64,000 nt of DNA from Hippopus hippopus (Eukaryota > Mollusca > Bivalvia > Cardiida > Cardiidae). The stretch is taken from contig OX328103.1 of NCBI GenBank assembly GCA_946811185.2, positions 25,526,172 through 25,590,171 of the forward strand, read 5' to 3'. A program made the position numbers and the translations under genes. Within the stretch, counting starts at the first letter, position 1. Every line of letters starts with the position of its first letter. Under the pieces are notes generated by a model. The model was not told the DNA's origin, searched no databases, and saw only the letters and a program-made list of their open reading frames with translations. Below are positions 22,090 to 64,000 of the stretch, in pieces.

Positions 22090-22515
22090 TAATGCGGAAA
22101 TACGTAATTCACATGAAAAATAGATCACTGCAAAATATGCGAAAACCAATGACACAACAAAATGTTAATTTGACATCGTCTGATCAGAGGCAGTTAAGAC
22201 TGTCTTTTCAGCTTTGAAATTGAATTTAAGAAGTAAGTTTACATAAATTCATATCTATATGAAACAATAGGGCAAAGCTAAAATCTCTGTGACATTCATA
22301 CAAAGACTAGAACAAAAGATCCCTTTTAATGGAAGTGACCTTTATTATTTATCCATAGACAAAAACAAATGATACATTAACCCTTTACCAAATAATGGAA
22401 ACCTCCATAAAATTTATTCTGTCATTTTACACTTACAAAGGGAATGTGTCACCTTTTTCTGAAGGCAATTGGGGACAGTCCCCCATTTGAAAATTTCTAG
22501 ATGCAACCCTGCTTG
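22090..22515. repeat. Fragment related to the 1313-bp element
   Basis: The stretch around AAAACCAATGACACAACAAA and its surroundings match 12280-12420, and the later part matches 12600-12660. It is an older, truncated copy without clear ends. Confidence 0.55.
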
Positions 22516-22929
22516 CCATAGTGTAGAAAAAAAATATCAATCAATCATTTTTGTTGTAGAAAAATATCAGTATAAAGTTAAATAAAAAACCTCACTGTGA
22601 TAGTATTATGATAGTTTCAGAAATATTGCAAGAAAATTGCAATAGGGATTTTACTATCGTGATAGCTTTTTTGGCCGTGATAGTCTGGGAGGAAAGCTGC
22701 AATGCTGTACCAATTTTCTGTTTTGTCTATTTAGTCTGCATTGCAGGGAAACACAGTTAATTTTTAGTGACACACATGACTAGGGACATAGAATTATATG
22801 TTTCACTACCTAGGCATTTTTAGAAGTTGTTTATATCATGTATGTATATCTGAAAAAAAGCTAATGAAATTTATAGTGTTTGGCAGCCATTTTGTGTTTA
22901 TTTTGGCAAGCTTTTGTAATTTTGCTGTG

Positions 22930-23886
22930 TCCATTGTTCTGTTGTATCAGCTATCTGGTGTGCACCTTAGAGGCCACATTGCTTGTCAAATACTCATGAA
23001 ACTTGGTCAGGACGTTTGTCTTAATAATATCTCAGATAAGTTCAAGATGGGGTCATGTAGGGTCAAAAGTAGGTCATTGGGACAAATTGTAGAAAAACCT
23101 TGTGTGCACTATAGAGGCCATGTTTTCAGTCGGATACTCATAAATGTGGTCAGAATGTTTCTCTTGATATATCTTGGACAAGTTTATAATTGGGTCAATT
23201 CGGGTCAATAAGTAGGTCACTGGAACAAATCTTAGAAAACCCTCCGAGAGACCACGTTTTCAGTCAGATACTCAAGGAAGCTGGTCAGAATGTTTGTCTT
23301 GATGATATCTAGTAAGATTTCAAAATTGGGTCATATTAGGCCAAAAAGTAGGTCACCTGGACAAATCTTAAAAAAGCCTTGTTTGCAGTCTAGAAGCCAT
23401 ATTTTCAGTCCAGTACTTACGAAACTTTCTCTGAATATTTGTCTTGTTGGTAGCTAGTACAATTTTCAAATTCGGTCAAGTTATGTCAGAATGTTGGTCA
23501 TTGGAACAAATCTTAGAAAAAAACCTTATGCACTTTGAAGGCCACATTTTCAGTCTGGTACTCATAAATGTTAGTCAGAATGTTTGTCCTGATGATACCT
23601 GGGACAAGTTCCAAGTTCAAAATTACGTCATGGGGGGTAAAAAAGTAGGTCACTTGGACATCCACATTGTAAAGGCCATATTTTCAGTCTGAGACTCGTG
23701 AAATTTGATCAGAATTTTTGTCTCAATAATATCGTGTCAAATAAGTTTGAAATTTGGTCATGTTGGATTATAGAGCAGGTCACTATCACTCATATATTTA
23801 TATCATCACAACCAGGATGTCTTTAACTTTATCAGTCCCAGATGAGTTTACTCAGGTGACTGCTTTAGGGCCATTGGCCCTCTTCT
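22930..23886 (+). mobile_element. Helentron-like element, copy A
   Basis: About six degenerate units of roughly 145 bp (CACATTTTCAGTC...ACTCATGAAACTTGGTCAG...TTTGTCTTGATGATATC). The 3' side has CTCAGGTGAC, a hairpin AGGGCCATTGGCCCT and CTCTT. The 5' limit is approximate. Confidence 0.6.
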
Positions 23887-23889
23887 TTC

Positions 23890-24020
23890 TTATGTTTAGC
23901 ATTTAAATTGAAAATATTTGTAATTCAAACAAAGGATTATTGAATATGCAAGCAACAGGTGTGTTCAAATTCTAGTTTTGTTGCAAATTTTTGAAAATAT
24001 GAGTTTAAACATGGGCGAAA
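23890..24020 (+). repeat. Right part of a repeat split by Helentron-like copy A
   Basis: TTATGTTTAGC through TAGTTTTGTTG matches 36040-36150, where its left neighbour (GTTTGGCAGCCATTTTGTGT, also at 22880) lies only about 40 bp away. Confidence 0.55.
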
Positions 24021-24069
24021 AATCCATGCAGAGGAATGTTTCCTTGCTTCCAAAAATATATTTCAGTTT

Positions 24070-24147
24070 TTGAGTCACATATCATTTGTCATCTGTAAAA
24101 GCTTTCGATATGGACCAGTCTAAAGTTTGTCGCTTGGTAAAGAGTTA
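24070..24147 (+). mobile_element. TTAA-MITE, right end only
   Basis: TTTGTCATCTGTAAAAGC to TTGGTAAAGAGTTAA. Confidence 0.7.
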
Positions 24148-24209
24148 AGCCCCTCTTTGCAAGAGCATTGCTTATAATTATAATGATAATTACTTACAAT
24201 TGCTTTATC

Positions 24210-24312
24210 TGTCAAGCCTGGTAGCTCAGTCTGTAATAGTTCCAGCTAGAATCCAGATAGTGCCTGGCTTGAGTTCTCTGCTTGGCCAGAATATCCAGGA
24301 AAGCATGAATAG
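24210..24312 (+). repeat. tRNA-like SINE fragment
   Basis: CTGGTAGCTCAGTCTGTAAT resembles an A-box region and GGCTTGAGTTC a B-box. Its tail (CGCAATATAAATGAAATTAT, GTTGAACACC) resumes after the MULE-like insert. Confidence 0.5.
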
Positions 24313-24322
24313 GTGTGCCACT

Positions 24323-24428
24323 TACCTTCAGTCTGAAGGATTGTGCCGATGTTATTTCTGTGATTGGTTCTCGGTGTGGAGACCCAATCACACAAGTAAC
24401 ATTGGAGCAACCCTTCAGACTGAAGGTA
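24323..24428. mobile_element. 106-bp MULE-like MITE with 10-bp target duplication
   Basis: Ends TACCTTCAGTCTGAAGG and CCTTCAGACTGAAGGTA. GTGTGCCACT lies directly outside both ends (24313-24322, 24429-24438). A 9-11 bp duplication is typical of Mutator-like elements. Confidence 0.75.
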
Positions 24429-24674
24429 GTGTGCCACTGTGCTGGCTGCCGCAATATAAATGAAATTATGTTGAACACCAAAATTACCTCATTTTTTCGC
24501 AGATGATGATGTAATCCATACCAAAGATATATCATAGCTGACTGGTCGTGTTGTGACAAAAGCCAAAAGGATACACTCCAAATATTTTTTCCTGCAAACC
24601 ATGCAAGATAACTTTCATTTTAGCGAAGGCAAACATGTAAAAAGCAGATTGTATGAGGGTGTGTGGAACAATAA

Positions 24675-57866
<33,192 letters not shown>

Positions 57867-57950
57867 AGTAGTTGTAAACTGTGAAGGAGTTTAGAAAGGA
57901 TGCAGTATAAGTGGTTGCAGAGGTCTAGATAAGTTGGGTAATGGAATCCA

Positions 57951-58182
57951 TTAATTCTTTACCTTTCAGCATAAAACTGGACTCTTCCAATTTGAAAGCA
58001 TTTGCAGATGGTGAATCAAAAGTAGCTTGCTGATGTTTTTCACTTTTAGAATGATAGAAAACATTGTGGCAAATGGAGAAAAGGCTGAATACCAGCATTT
58101 TGCTATTTTCTTACTTCATCTATGTCTTCAAAAGTCATCTACATCATTAATCAACACACAAGAATGTTTGGTAAAGAGTTAA
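57951..58182 (-). mobile_element. TTAA-MITE copy
   Basis: TTAATTCTTTACCTTTCAGC start, TGGTAAAGAGTTAA end. First repeat after the MBTPS1 stop. Confidence 0.78.
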
Positions 58183-58459
58183 ATCATTATTTCTTCATGA
58201 AAATATATGTAGTGGGTAATCATAAGAATCGTTTGATTGAGACAGTTCTAATTAGAACCTTTAACGTATTTTTAAATGAAGATTTGAGGTGAGCTCCTCT
58301 GATTTAGTCTTAAGTTTGCTGTGTCCTTTGTTTTGTATTGTGTCATCTTCCTGATTGATAGATTATTTTATAAGCTGGTCTCAAAATTATCACCACAGCG
58401 GTGGAATCATGTCACAATCTAGTGTTTCACTAGTTATGTTACCTGCCTGTTATGGCAAA

Positions 58460-58685
58460 GACTTAAACTGTACACTCAACAGTTCTGTGTTAGAAAATCT
58501 AGAAAGAAGCTTTCAAAAACCTTGTGGGTAAAAGAGAAAATTGTGACAACCAGCATTTTCTTCTTATCCCACAGTGTTATCTATTCTGTCAAAGATAAAT
58601 CCCATTATTTTTGCCACTTTTTTATTTGTTGACTGCAATTAATTTCAATATGGATGAGTCTAAAATTTTGTTATCTGATACAGTA
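58460..58685 (+). mobile_element. TTAA-MITE, worn
   Basis: GAAGCTTTCAAAAACCTTGTG left arm, CAACCAGCATTTTCTTC right arm, GAGTCTAAAATTTTGTTATC right part. Confidence 0.68.
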
Positions 58686-58941
58686 AAGGCACTGTTATCT
58701 TGGATACAGTGTGATCAGTTTCTCACATTATCAAGGTTATCCAGCTAATTGTCTGTGATAAAAAATTTTCGTCCGTCATCGTTCAGATGCATTTTAAATT
58801 ATATCCTCATGCATGAGACTTTTTTGTGTTTTGCAAGAAATGCAAGAAACTCATTTTAAAAGTGTTTCAAAAGGAGAAAATACTCTCTTGAAATCAGCAG
58901 TTTTTCCTTTTGCTGCATTATTTTCATGTACATGTATTAAT

Positions 58942-59163
58942 ACATTACTATAAAATCTTGAGTTTAACGATTCTGAAAAGGAAGACTTTGAAAACATTGT
59001 GGGAACAGGAGAAAATGCTGGTAACCAGCATTTTCTCCTTTTCCCACAATGTTTTTTACCATATCAAGGACAAATTTCATCGATTGAGCCACCATTAACT
59101 TGTGATCTGCAAATGCTTTCAGTTTGAACAAGTCTTAAATTTCATCATGTGGTACAGAGTTTA
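58942..59163 (+). mobile_element. TTAA-MITE copy
   Basis: The palindrome has one mismatch (GGGAACAGG); ends worn (GGTACAGAGTTTA). Confidence 0.78.
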
Positions 59164-59254
59164 TTATTAATTCATGTTGATTTTTTTGTATATTACAAGA
59201 ATGTCGTCAAATTCACATAAAGCTAATTTATGCTACAAGGAGATCAAGAGGCAA

Positions 59255-59420
59255 CTGTTTATCACAAAACAAAAAGTTGTACGTGTCCAAATTCAAAACA
59301 GCAGCAGAAAACATTGTGGGAAAAGGAGAAAATGCTGGTTACCAGCATTTTCTCTTTTTCCAACTGTTTTCAGAAGACTTCTCCCTCAGGCCTGTTTAAA
59401 CTGGGAATTGAGGATTAACC
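59255..59420 (-). mobile_element. TTAA-MITE, ends lost
   Basis: GTGTCCAAATTCAAAACAGCA, arms GGAAAAGGAGAAAATGCTGG and complement, worn right side. Confidence 0.7.
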
Positions 59421-59429
59421 TGTTTCTAT

Positions 59430-60660
59430 TGTAGAAAAAGTGCAAATATTTTAGCTTATACTGAATACATTTTTTGCATCATCAATCAAGTTTTCATGCA
59501 GGAATGGGACTGAACATGGGTGACCGTTTCCTGTTGCCAGTTCCATAATGTTTAGGAAGAAAAGTGAAAATTTTTAGCAATGGTTATATTGCAGTTTCTT
59601 AAAATTCTGTAGCCATTTTGAGTTTTGAAATTAGGGAAAAAAAAGAAAATCTGTCACAAATGGCAACTGAAAGACTGCACATGTAGAGATCTTAGTTTTT
59701 TTTTATTTTCATCACATACTTACCTCAGTTTTGCAAGCATTTTTCTATGTAGTTCATTATACTATGTGAAAGGCATTAATTAATCTTTTAAATGTTTATT
59801 AATGAAGATGAATTAATTATTTCCAGGAGAAAAAATGAAGACTTGTCTGGAATCCAAATAATTTGGCATGTTTTCATTCTAAAAGCACTAATCTAAGCTT
59901 TTAAACCTTTGTTGTGGATACTCATTGGGCTTTTTCAATAAGACAGTTCCATTGAGTACCCTCAGTGTAAGTATTAATAAGAAATATTATCCTTTACTTC
60001 ATGAAATACACCCCTTATTTGCATCTGTGACTGTTAGTTGTTTCAAGTTTAGGACAGACTGTGATGTTAACCAAATCATGTACCTCATTATGAATTTAAA
60101 GCTTATCACATTGTGATCAGCTGCAGAGTGGAACTCAGTGCACAAAGGATGCAACCTGATGTTTGATCTTCACTTGCTGCTCTATTGTGAGATACACTGG
60201 CTAAAAAAGCTTAAAAAAATACAGTCTTTGGCATCTTTTTCTAGGATCAAATCTCTAATGCTCAACAAAAGATAATGGTCACATTCATTTTCTAGTTTCT
60301 TTCATATTCATGACTTCATTACAGTCTTAACATGAAAAGTAATATGACTTGTTAATTGCTGTAGCTTTGCTGTACATTTTTTGCTTGATTTTTTTTTTAT
60401 GACCTTGTCTTTAAATAATTATATAGATCGTTAAACATGTAATTACTTGTAATTTATAAGTGTAAGTTGGTGTTTAACACTGTGTACATAGTCTTTGAGA
60501 ATGTAACGATTTTGCTTTGATATGTTGCCAACATGGTTTTCTAATATTTCTGGACTTTTTTCCAAGAAAACATGGAGGTATTGTTGTGGCCCTGCCTTCT
60601 TCTGTGTTGTAGTCGTTCAAAAGCTTAAACATTTCTTATAAGTCTCTGATACCTTACATT
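59430..60660. other. 3' flank of MBTPS1, no gene seen
   Basis: AT-rich sequence with no supported exon or complete repeat; a fragment of the CTCTTGTT-type family lies near 60560-60650. It may contain 3' UTR, but no canonical AATAAA was found between the stop and 60.6 kb. Confidence 0.4.
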
Positions 60661-60680
60661 TTTTACCTGTCCACAAAATT

Positions 60681-61631
60681 TTAGACTGGTTCAAACTTGA
60701 AGCATACGAGGGTTGTTCGATATGTAATGTGTATTGTACGATATCTCAAAAGCATTCGACTCAAATAGTGAAATGAACATAACATCCCTTCAAAGTATTC
60801 TCCTCGGTTTGAAATACATAATTTCAATCTCTGAATCCATTTCTGAAATGCGTCACGGTACGCTGATTTAGGTAGACCTCTGAGGCACTGACTGATGGCT
60901 GAGCCAAGGGCTTGTCGGGACTTGTAACGACGACCAGATAAGAACTTTTTAAGTTTTGGAAAAAGGAAAAAGTCACATGGGGCTAGATCTGGAGAGTATG
61001 GTGGGTGTGGCAAGACGGTAACCTTCTCCGACTTCAAAAATTGCTTCACAAGCTCAGATGTATGCGATGGAGCAGTATCATGAAGTAGACGAACATGCCT
61101 AAATCCTGACACAGGGCGTCCGTCGTTTAAGATAATATTTCTTGACCTTTTTTAGTATAACATCTCGGTAATACCGACCTGTAACACTTTTGCCTTCGGC
61201 ACCAGAATTTGTACGGCTATACCATCACATAAGAAGAATATGTAATGAAGAACATTCTTTGTGCTTATGCTTCTTTTGGCAACTACAGGCCTTCTACCAT
61301 GTTTAGTTAGCCATATTTTGGCAATATCACAAATCGTGTATCTGCCATCACTTTCAATTATTTCCCTGACTTTTGAGACATTTGTCTTCCCTGTTACAGT
61401 CACAGGTCGGCCAGATTTTGCTGCATCTTTGACGGACTCTGTGCCAGTCAGAAATTTCTTTCTCCACCTACGAACTGTCTCATAAGATACCTTATCAGAC
61501 CCATAAACTTCCTCCAATTCAGTAAAAATCTGCATTACCGAATGACCGAGTTTTGTGCGAACTTTTATACAAGCTCTAATTTGTTTAATATTCTTAATCC
61601 GTTTTCCAACCATTTTTACAACAGTGGTCAA
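60681..61631 (-). pseudogene. mariner transposase, catalytic core deleted
   Basis: The N-terminal part is intact: two helix-turn-helix-like stretches (IKQIRACIKVRTKLGHSV; SYETVRRWRKKF) and linker AKSGRPVTVTGK. After CDIA about 80 codons present in copy 1 are absent, including the first catalytic Asp, and reading resumes at IWLTKHGRRP. A 4-bp gain shifts frame before VSGFRHVRLLHD. The conserved HDN is HDT. Confidence 0.88.
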
Positions 61632-61805
61632 CCACTAGCTCTATTGAAATGACTATAAGTTTAAAACTATGTGGAGCTGAAGGCTCGTGTTTATACCATT
61701 GGAAAAGTATTGAATAGAGCTATTAAAGCGTATCACCATCCACGAAATCGTGCAAAGCATTATCGCGCTGTGGTACAATACACATTACATATCGAACAGA
61801 CCTCG
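60707..61805 (-). mobile_element. mariner element copy 2, 1099 bp, defective
   Basis: The same inverted ends as copy 1, flanked by TA (60705-60706, 61806-61807). It was inserted next to a TTAA-MITE remnant (AAAATTTTAGACTGGTTCAA). Confidence 0.9.
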
Positions 61806-61894
61806 TATGTGAATCAATTTTCATTGTAGAATCTTCACCCAAAAAGTAATTGCAGCCAAGCATATGCACTAACATGGAATGCCCTTGTTTCTCT

Positions 61895-62032
61895 TAATCC
61901 TTTACCACACAACCCCGACTTTTAACAACCCTGAGAAAGGAGCCTTCTGAAAACATTGTAGGTAAAGAATGAAATGCTGGAAACCAGCATTTTTTCTTAT
62001 TACCACAATGTTTTCTACCTATTCTACCCAAA
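61895..62032 (+). mobile_element. TTAA-MITE, right end lost
   Basis: TCCTTTACCACACAACCCCG start; arms worn (GGAAACCAGCATTTTTTC). Confidence 0.72.
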
Positions 62033-62038
62033 TTTAGT

Positions 62039-62265
62039 TTAACCCTTTACCAAACAATCCCAGGTTTTAACGACCCTTGGAAAGAAGCCTTTTGAAAACA
62101 TTGTGTAAAAAGGAGAAAATGCTGGTAACCAGCATTTTCTCCTTTTTCCACAATGTTTTCTACTCTATGAAGGACAAATTCCAGCATTTGAGCCATCTTG
62201 AATGTCGTCTGCAAATGCTTTCAATTTGGACCAGTGTAAAATTTTGTCGTTTGGTGAAGAGTTAA
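62039..62265 (+). mobile_element. TTAA-MITE copy, near consensus
   Basis: TTAA at both ends; arms GTGTAAAAAGG/CCTTTTTCCAC; right part CGTCTGCAAATGCTTTCAAT. A second right-end fragment follows to 62348. Confidence 0.86.
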
Positions 62266-62358
62266 AGTGTTCAGTCACATTTATTTTGTCGTCTGCAAAT
62301 GCGTTGAATTTGGACAAGTGTAAAATTTTACCATTGGTAAAGAGTTAATTTACTGTGT

Positions 62359-62583
62359 TTAACTCTACCAGATGACAAAACTTTAGACTTGTCCAAATTG
62401 AAAGCATTTTCCAATGACAAATTAAGTGTGCTTCAAATAATGGTTCTTGTCTATGATAAGGTCGAAAATATGGTGAAAAAAGGATGAAGTGATGGTTACC
62501 TGCATTTTCCCCCTGTCCCATTATGTTTCAAAAGCCTCTTTTCTTGGGCTTGTTAAAACTGGGGGTTGTATGGTGAAGAGCGG
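62359..62583 (-). mobile_element. TTAA-MITE, worn
   Basis: TTAACTCTACCAGATGACA start; palindrome decayed (AAGTGATGGTTACCTGCATT). Confidence 0.7.
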
Positions 62584-63099
62584 GTTTTCTTAATTATAGG
62601 TCAAGTTATTTTTGATCATGTGGACTAGATTTTATGAAAATATCTCTTTTTCTTCAAAATATTGCTTGGTGTATACACTGACTGTGTCTCATTTTAACTG
62701 TCAGCATTTTGAAATTAATTTTAGATGGTCCTCTGGACATTATGTATAAAGATCAGACTGCATAGAAAGTGTGGTTGAGTCTACATCATTTGACATGTTG
62801 TTGGGTGAAAGCCTTAAAATTGCAATATTTGGTTTAAATTGTAATACAGTCAAACCTGTATTCACAGACCACCCAGGGGAAGTATACCAAGAAAGCTGAT
62901 TTAACCCTTTGAGCCCAAAGTAAACCAAACAGACCATTTAAGTCTACAAATAAGACCCAAAGAATTGCAACTTCAAGGTTTGAATTTGTAAATACTGTTT
63001 AAGCAAAGCCATGTTTGATGTCTATCTGCAAATGCTTTGGATTTAGACAAGTCTCAAATTTTGTTGTTTGATAAAGCGTTATGCAGTGGATTTCTAAAC

Positions 63100-63335
63100 T
63101 CTTTACCAGACGTCACAATTTGAAGCTGGTCCAAACTGACAACATTTGCAGACAACAAATTATAAGTGTCTCAAATGATGGGATTTGTATTTAAGAAGTT
63201 AAGAAAAAACCAATATGGGAAAAGGAGAAAATACTGTTTATCCTTTTTTTAGGTTCCATCCTTTTGGTCATATTTGTAGTCTGCATGTGCCCTTGATTTT
63301 GAGAAGTCTAAAACTCTGTCGTCAGATAAGAGTTT
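63100..63335 (-). mobile_element. TTAA-MITE, worn
   Basis: AACTCTTTACCAGACGTCAC start. The right side was replaced by a sequence like a second right part (TCTAAAACTCTGTCGTCAG). Confidence 0.62.
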
Positions 63336-63638
63336 GTTATGCAGTCATGTATGTAGACACTATTTTTGTCACAATAAATTGCTCACTTTGATTTAAATCG
63401 AATTGTTGATATAGCTGACAGTGTATGTGTATGTGGTTTTTAAAGTATTTTCATCGCCAAATGTGTCATACTTTTATATTGTTTGTCATGCCTTTACGTA
63501 TGTTTTATATGTTTTACATCCCTTTGTCAAAACCTTAGGGCTTGATCATTGAAAAAATAGAGGGTTTTAATATAAATTTGTATTGTTTTGGCATGTTTTT
63601 GAAATTGGCAAGTAAGAATTTCAGATGTAAAGCGGTTC

Positions 63639-63853
63639 TTTAACCCTTTATCACACAATCCTGACTTTCTACAACCCTGACAAAGAAATCTTAAAAACAT
63701 TGTGGGCAAAGGAGAAAATGCTGGTAACCAGCATTTTCTCCTCTTCCTACGATGTTTTTAAGATTTCAAAAACATATTTCAATCTTGAAGTCACATTTTG
63801 AAATCTGCAAGCTTATAATTTTGACTACAAGTTTGTTGGTTGATAAAGAGTTA
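63639..63853 (+). mobile_element. TTAA-MITE copy
   Basis: TTAACCCTTTATCACACAAT start; arms good (GGAGAAAATGCTGGTAACCA); end worn. Confidence 0.78.
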
Positions 63854-63892
63854 GAAGATGAGTGAATGTTTTAATTCTGTTGTATGTTTACT

Positions 63893-64000
63893 CTTCACAA
63901 GACCACAAATTTTAGACTGGTCCAAATTGAAAGCATTTGCAGATGACAAATTGAATGTGGCTCCAATTATGGAATTTGTCTTTGGAAGGATAGAAAACAT
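63893..64000 (-). mobile_element. TTAA-MITE, cut by the window end
   Basis: CTTCACAAGACCACAAATTTT then AAAGCATTTGCAGATGACAA; continues beyond 64000. Confidence 0.75.

Noticed and set aside
22798..23692. Open frames of 80-140 codons over the tandem units
   Set aside because: They follow the 145-bp repeat and recur in several frames; they look like chance frames in a noncoding array.
62846..62900. Second pogo-like end (CAGTCAAACCTGTATTCACA)
   Set aside because: Only one end seen; no inverted partner within a few kb of it.

Overview
The window is nuclear DNA of an animal: AT-rich, intron-rich, with GT-AG introns and many interspersed repeats. The coding content is metazoan. The repeat set (Helentron-like elements with about 145-bp internal tandem units, mariner elements, tRNA-derived SINEs and very dense palindromic MITEs) suggests a marine invertebrate. 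A bivalve mollusc is my best guess, but that is inference.

Two multi-exon genes sit head to head. On the + strand, 24675-57866, 26 coding exons join without a break in frame into a 1057-residue site-1 protease (MBTPS1, S1P/SKI-1). It has a signal peptide, an intact Asp-His-Asn-Ser catalytic set, auto-processing sites and a C-terminal membrane anchor. On the - strand, 18037-3504, ten exons join into a 1179-residue protein. Its long N-terminal part looks disordered and carries a CxxC...CxxC zinc-binding candidate. Its C-terminal part carries a papain/C39-like Cys-His-Asn signature. I cannot name it. The roughly 20.3-21.6 kb interval between the genes holds inverted ETS-type sites and probably contains the promoters.

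Layout: 1-3503, repeats 3' of the - strand gene; 3504-18037, the - strand gene; 18038-20420, its 5' leader and leader intron; 20420-24650, intergenic and promoter sequence with a Helentron-like element and SINE/MULE-like elements; 24675-57866, MBTPS1; 57867-64000, 3' flank with repeats and a second mariner.

The dominant non-genic feature is one family of about 220-230 bp palindromic MITEs. It has TTAA ends and TTAACYCTTTACCA termini. More than 70 copies and fragments are visible by eye, about one per kilobase. A nested copy shows a clean TTAA duplication, which points to a piggyBac-like mobiliser. Some copies keep matched changes in both arms of the central hairpin. Other mobile DNA includes two complementary-deleted mariners, a pogo-like element, a hAT-like element with an 8-bp target duplication, a MULE-like MITE with a 10-bp duplication, a 1.3-kb element with a 6-bp duplication, a Helentron-like element with a paralogous empty site, and several smaller hairpin elements. 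All calls were made by eye; no database search was run.
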